From: Pseudomonadota bacterium
GTDB taxonomy: Bacteria; Pseudomonadota; Alphaproteobacteria; Micavibrionales; UBA2020
Length of the DNA: 42,427 nucleotides
Direction: 5' to 3'
NCBI GenBank assembly: GCA_023444705.1
Contig: JAEXMB010000054.1
Span: forward strand, 1-42,427
The notes under the pieces: generated by a model
The model's input: only the letters and a program-made list of their open reading frames with translations
Database searches by the model: none
Told to the model about the DNA's origin: nothing
Position numbers and translations under genes: made by a program
In this document: positions 38,755-42,427 of the stretch, in pieces
Numbering within the stretch: position 1 is the first letter of the stretch
Layout of the letters: every line of letters starts with the position of its first letter

Positions 38755-39363
38755 TTATAGCACCGGCGATTCCACTGACCTAGGTGAGTCTTGCGAAAAA
38801 TCAATCACCACAGGGCGATAACCCATATCTGTCAGCGTTTTATAGAGAATTTGCGGCTTCATGACCGTGGTCATGTCGTTGCGCAAGGGGTGGCAGCTGA
38901 CCTCATCCGCCGCCAGCAGCCTGGCATCGATGGCGAAATTGACCTTGCGCGCCGCATCATTGACCAGCGCCAGCGCCGTGACCGAACCCGGCGTGACGCC
39001 CAGCGTCTGCAACAGCAAATCGGCCGAGCCAAACGACAGGCGCGAGGCCGCCAGCCTGCGCTCACGCAGCCATTCCGAAAAGGCGTTCAAATTGATTTTG
39101 GTGTGGTGTTCCGCCGTGATCAGCCACAGCGTGCCTTTCTTGTCCTTGAGAAAAAGGTTTTTCGTCCCCATGCCGGGCAGGCCGTCGCGGAATTCCTCGC
39201 CGTCGTCGACGGTGAACAGCGGGGGGTGGGCATAGGTCACGCTGTTGGCCGCCACCAGCGGCAGGCGTTGCGCAAGCTCCGGCGGGAAAGCACAGATGCT
39301 GATTTGTGGATAAGTGATTGTATCCACAGGGTTTTCTTGATCGCCCGTCTTGTTATTAACCAT
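38755..39363 (-). CDS. Prolyl-tRNA deacylase, PrdX/YbaK type
   Basis: 202 aa. The YbaK/ProXp domain spans about residues 35-190: GLPGMGTKNLFLKDKKGTLWLITAEHHTKINL, RLSFGSADLLLQTLGVTPGSVTALALVNDA, CHPLRNDMTTVM. These are diagnostic of PrdX, which clears Ala-tRNA(Pro) in trans. The N-terminal segment of about 20 residues is polar. It ends 45 bases before the CnoX-like gene start on the same strand. Confidence 0.9.
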   Translation of the reverse strand: MVNNKTGDQENPVDTITYPQISICAFPPELAQRLPLVAANSVTYAHPPLFTVDDGEEFRDGLPGMGTKNLFLKDKKGTLWLITAEHHTKINLNAFSEWLRERRLAASRLSFGSADLLLQTLGVTPGSVTALALVNDAARKVNFAIDARLLAADEVSCHPLRNDMTTVMKPQILYKTLTDMGYRPVVIDFSQDSPRSVESPVL

Positions 39364-39555
39364 ATGATTTAACTACGTTTTTTCTTGCCAAAAGAGCGCC
39401 GTAACGGCATGATTAACAGTAAGTTCATATTATCTACCTAAGCTGTCAAGGGCATGGCTCAGCCCCCAATAATAGGGGAATCGCCGTGTCGGGGCCAGTC
39501 AGGTGCGCGGTCAGGATGACCGCCGACACTGCCGGTCCGGTTTTGGGGAAGACTG

Positions 39556-39795
39556 ATGAAACTGACCGAGACGCAAGTCACGTCCCGCCTTGCCGCCGAC
39601 TTCGGCGGCAGCCTGTTGTTCCAGCCGCTGGCCATCACCGATGGCGACACGCAGCGGCCTGTTGCCTTGCTGGCCAGTGTGGCCCAATTGCTCCCGCTCT
39701 CCTCGCAAATGCCCAGCCGCGACGCCGCCCTGCGCGAACGCGTGTTCGACCTTTTGCATCATGACCCGGTGTCCACCATCCGGGCCAAGCGATAG
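39556..39795 (+). CDS. Small hypothetical protein
   Basis: 79 aa, no family recognised. Mixed helix/strand (LAADFGGSLLFQPLAITDGD, RPVALLASVAQLLPLS). GGGGAAG ribosome-binding site with correct spacing. The next small gene starts 10 bases after the stop, so both probably form a small operon. Confidence 0.6.
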   Translation: MKLTETQVTSRLAADFGGSLLFQPLAITDGDTQRPVALLASVAQLLPLSSQMPSRDAALRERVFDLLHHDPVSTIRAKR

Positions 39796-39805
39796 GGGGC
39801 ATATC

Positions 39806-40087
39806 ATGTCGATGGATCTGATTATCTCCGACACCGACAAAGTGATGATCGCCAGCACAACGCCCTTTGCGGGCGATGTCGTGCGCGTGGATTTCGATGC
39901 CGCCAGCGGCGTGGTCAGTCTTGCTTTCGCGGGCGAGGATACGCCCGACCATGCCCTGCCCCTGCCCGTCACGCCGCGCCTGACGGCAGGCATGATCCGC
40001 GCCTCGCGCGTGTTGCTGGTCAGCCTTGAGCAGGGCCGTGTCAGCGGCGGCTATGACGTGCCGCTGGCCTGCACCGGCACGGTTTAA
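39806..40087 (+). CDS. Small hypothetical protein, beta-rich
   Basis: 93 aa, no family recognised. Alternating short strands (VMIASTTPFAGDVVRVDFDAASGVVSLAF, MIRASRVLLVSLEQGRVSGG) suggest a compact beta fold. Start ATG 39806 after AGGGGG. Convergent with the PP2C-like gene, only 9 bases between the stops. Confidence 0.62.
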   Translation: MSMDLIISDTDKVMIASTTPFAGDVVRVDFDAASGVVSLAFAGEDTPDHALPLPVTPRLTAGMIRASRVLLVSLEQGRVSGGYDVPLACTGTV

Positions 40088-40096
40088 AAACACCCA

Positions 40097-40945
40097 TCAG
40101 ACAGCAAAGCGGATATAGCTGCGGTCGTCGTAGGACACCCAGCCCTTGCGCACGCCCTTGACCTGCGGGTGGATTTTATACATCAGCGGGTCGCGTGCGA
40201 TGGCCTTGCGCAACGCGTCTTCGGTTTTCTCAAGCGTTGGCAGCACTTCGGGATAACCATCGCTGGCAAAGACAATTTCCTGTGCGTCTGACGCATCGAA
40301 GACCTCGATATAGCGGTCGGGCACGGGGCTGCCGTTGATGACGCCAAAACCATAGGGGTGAGCCATCGCATGGTCGCTATTGGCAAAAACTTTGAGCGCG
40401 CCGATCAGCGGCGTCAACAGCTCCCATGATTTATCGTCGGCGATCAGGTCTTCCTCGCTCATGCCGCGCACCATCTGCGCCTGAAGCCATGCGCGGCGCA
40501 GGTCACACCATGTGCGCTCCTGCGCGAAAAAGCGCATATTGGCGTCGCCGCCATTGACGATGAAGGTCGAATCCGCCACGCGCCAGATCTCGCGCCGCGC
40601 TTTGGAGTAAATCAGCACCGCCGTTGCGGGGGCGGACCAGTCTTGCGCGAAATCGCGGCCTTCTTTTGCGGCCTCTGCGTGCGTGCGCTGGTGCAGGGTC
40701 GCACTCAGGCTGTCAATTGCAGCGCGTGCCGTGATGTCGGCGGGCAGGTCATGCAACGCCTGCGCCACAGTTTCAGCGGCAAAGCGCCCCAGCGGCAGGC
40801 CCGCCAGTGTGCTGCCGCCGCGGTTGGTCGCACCATCAAACAGGCCGATAAAATTGTCACCGACCGCGATGCGGTCTTCGTTGATATCCTCGTTGCCGGT
40901 CTTGCCCGCCAGAAACTGTTCGATAATCTGCATGCGTATTGTCAT
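40097..40945 (-). CDS. PP2C-like serine/threonine phosphatase
   Basis: 282 aa. NEDRIAVGDNFIGLFDGATNRGG gives the first metal Asp of the PP2C fold; VFASDGYPEV supplies the later Asp; the end DDRSYIRFAV matches the last strand with its Asp pair. PP2C metal sites therefore look present, though sequence is divergent from typical Stp/RsbU. No kinase or anti-sigma gene is near. It stands alone, with no partner to suggest its target. Confidence 0.75.
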   Translation of the reverse strand: MTIRMQIIEQFLAGKTGNEDINEDRIAVGDNFIGLFDGATNRGGSTLAGLPLGRFAAETVAQALHDLPADITARAAIDSLSATLHQRTHAEAAKEGRDFAQDWSAPATAVLIYSKARREIWRVADSTFIVNGGDANMRFFAQERTWCDLRRAWLQAQMVRGMSEEDLIADDKSWELLTPLIGALKVFANSDHAMAHPYGFGVINGSPVPDRYIEVFDASDAQEIVFASDGYPEVLPTLEKTEDALRKAIARDPLMYKIHPQVKGVRKGWVSYDDRSYIRFAV

Positions 40946-40999
40946 CCCCTTGCTGGATGAAAGTATAGACCCGCGCGCAAAATAAAAAAGCCCCGATCG

Positions 41000-42427
41000 C
41001 TAGCCGAATTTATGTTTGCTGTCCGTGGACAGCGTGCAAGATGCGGTAAAGGGTTTACCAAGATAACGCTGGCTCAGATGATTGAGCAGATAGTCGGCAT
41101 TCAGCGCCTCACCGCTGGCCTGACGGAACATCTCGTCCGTGGGCAGCAGCGACCCCTTGCCATGCACATTGTCGTTCAGCCACGTGCGCAACGGCGTAAA
41201 ATTGCCTTTTTCAAGCTCGGCCGCTATATCGGGACGCGCCTTGGTCGCCGACGCATAAAGCTGCGCCGCCCCCATATCGCCCAGCGTATAGGCTGGGAAA
41301 TAACCAACAAGGCCGCACGGCCAATGCACATCCTGCATATGCCCCTGCCCCGCATGCGGCGGCGTAATACCGAGCATATCCTTGAGCCCGTCATTCCAGA
41401 CCTTGGGCAGGTCGTCGATGGTCATTTCGCCGTTCACCATCGCTTTTTCGATGCGATAGCGCAGCATGACGTGGACGGCATAGGTCACCTCGTCGGCTTC
41501 GGTGCGGATGAAAGACGGCTTGGCCGTGTTGACCAGACGTTCGAGATTAGTGGCAGAGAGCGACGGCTCGACCGGCTCGTTGAATGCGGCGCGCGCGGCG
41601 CGCTCCAGAAAGCGGAAGAATTCCGGCGTGTGGCAGGCCTGCACCTCCATGATGCGTGACTGGCTTTCATGCACGTTCATGCCAAGGTGTTCGCCAGCGG
41701 GCTGGTAGCGCCATGCGGCGGGGCGGTTCTGGTCGTAAATGCCGTGGCCAGCCTCGTGAATGGTTGAATAAACAGCCTCGAGGAAGTTATCCGGCGTGCA
41801 GCCCAGCGTGAAGCGGATATCATCTGGACTACCGTTGCATGACGGGTGGCCGTCGATGACCGAGATCACGCCGCGGTTGGTGTCAAAGCCCATCGCGATG
41901 GCAATAGCGCGGCACAGCTCGACCTGCTGTTCGACCGGATATGATTTCAGCGGCAGGGCGGGCGGCAGGTCTTTTTGCCTGTCCACCGCAGCACGGATGA
42001 TGGCGGGCAGATGCGCCTCAAGCTTGGCGAATTCGGCGTCGATACGCGCCGATGTCATGCCGGGGCTGAAGCTGTCGAGCAGCGCCTCGTAAGGCGTCGC
42101 CACGCCCAGCTTTGCCATTTTTGCTGTGCCGACCGCGCGCGCTGTGTCAAACGCATGCTTGTACCAGTCGCGCATCTTGGCCCAATCGCCGGTTTTTTTG
42201 TATTGCACGTGCAGATGTTCGCCCTCGCTTTCGATACGGGCGATTTCTTCGGCCAGATCCTTGCTCAGTGCTGTGGCATGCACCCAGCTGCGGCGCATGA
42301 GTTCAAGATTGCGCTGGTCGCCCGCAGGCAGGGCGGCTTTGTCTTTTTCGGCAGCATCCAGCCATTGCGCAACGTCGGGTGCGGTCATCATCATATGCGC
42401 GGCCGAAGCGATGGCGATCACCTGCCC
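41000..42427 (-). CDS. Carboxypeptidase Taq (M32), N-terminus outside the window
   Basis: At least 475 aa visible; the frame runs through the right edge, and the family is about 500 aa, so roughly the first 25-60 residues are missing. Zinc site IHEAGHGIYDQN (HExxH) at the middle; other M32 marks are DTNRGVISVIDGHPSCNGSPDDIRFT, HESQSRIMEVQ, ADEVTYAVHVMLRYRIE, MQDVHWPCGLVGYFPAYTLGD. Cytoplasmic metallocarboxypeptidase releasing most C-terminal amino acids. No full terminator follows; only a half hairpin with a T-run (see rejected items). Confidence 0.93.
   Translation of the reverse strand, partial: GQVIAIASAAHMMMTAPDVAQWLDAAEKDKAALPAGDQRNLELMRRSWVHATALSKDLAEEIARIESEGEHLHVQYKKTGDWAKMRDWYKHAFDTARAVGTAKMAKLGVATPYEALLDSFSPGMTSARIDAEFAKLEAHLPAIIRAAVDRQKDLPPALPLKSYPVEQQVELCRAIAIAMGFDTNRGVISVIDGHPSCNGSPDDIRFTLGCTPDNFLEAVYSTIHEAGHGIYDQNRPAAWRYQPAGEHLGMNVHESQSRIMEVQACHTPEFFRFLERAARAAFNEPVEPSLSATNLERLVNTAKPSFIRTEADEVTYAVHVMLRYRIEKAMVNGEMTIDDLPKVWNDGLKDMLGITPPHAGQGHMQDVHWPCGLVGYFPAYTLGDMGAAQLYASATKARPDIAAELEKGNFTPLRTWLNDNVHGKGSLLPTDEMFRQASGEALNADYLLNHLSQRYLGKPFTASCTLSTDSKHKFG

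Noticed and set aside
40978..41000. Terminator after the M32 carboxypeptidase
   Set aside because: On the minus strand GATCGGGGC followed by a T-run is present, but the matching left arm GCCCC is missing, so no stable hairpin forms.
1..42427. CRISPR arrays, insertion sequences, prophage or toxin-antitoxin modules
   Set aside because: No spaced direct repeats, transposase, integrase or phage structural genes were seen. The RHH-like proteins could suggest antitoxins, but no toxin-sized partner lies next to them and their multi-unit form is unlike known antitoxins.

Overview
The window looks like a piece of a GC-rich alphaproteobacterial chromosome. Several gene orders are typical of that class: kdsD-lptC-lptA-lptB followed by rpoN-hpf-ptsN, aroA-cmk near rpsA, hsp20 followed by a DUF1150 gene, and a CP4-like (class II) EPSP synthase. 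Almost every gene is chromosomal housekeeping. I see no insertion sequence, phage module, CRISPR array or rRNA. The only RNA gene is a tRNA-Leu(CAG). Lineage below class is not resolved; a Rhodospirillales- or Micavibrio-like bacterium is a guess.

Layout. 1-1941: end of an unknown gene and two DppB/DppC-type permeases. 1955-4658: alanine dehydrogenase with a small Cys/His-rich partner, divergent from ornithine aminotransferase. 4893-5555: an unknown gene between two strong terminators. 5643-13605 (minus): ptsN, hpf, rpoN, a short MscS-like channel, a VOC-like protein, lptB, lptA, lptC and kdsD, which join nitrogen-PTS/sigma-54 control with LPS transport and Kdo precursor synthesis. 13767-16058: three tandem ankyrin paralogs. 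16071-16798 (minus): RNase D and tRNA-Leu. 17124-19400: degenerate receiver/GGDEF protein and PmbA. 19404-23281 (minus): a small unknown gene, DUF1150, Hsp20, IscU-like, zf-CHCC, CysS and an unknown gene. 23623-28196: GGDEF-EAL protein, aroA, cmk. 28214-31625: mntH and rpsA, divergent. 31703-36084: orphan prepilin, HAD hydrolase, two ribbon-helix-helix-like repeat proteins, a protein with a strong sigma-54 promoter candidate, and a deoxynucleoside kinase. 36189-39363 (minus): YgjP-type peptidase, UPF0434, Lon-N protein, CnoX-like thioredoxin, PrdX. 39556-42427: two small unknown genes, a PP2C-like phosphatase and a partial M32 carboxypeptidase.

The most unusual signal is a shared extreme C-terminus. 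Four proteins from two unrelated fold classes (ankyrin, and tandem RHH-like) end in [DH]-[GD]-x-[RK]-[FY]-K-L followed by a TAG stop, and a fifth ends in the shortened form D-G-F-R-F. Synonymous codons differ between the copies, and a truncated ankyrin paralog lost its second half but kept the tail. This suggests selection on a short C-terminal tag, possibly for sorting, secretion, adaptor binding or proteolysis. Other points of interest are the single-chain RHH repeat architecture, a probably leaderless ankyrin mRNA, a remnant of the 3' end of a second deoxynucleoside kinase gene, an LptA with a long low-complexity tail, and hairpins or palindromes before cmk, rpsA and mntH.
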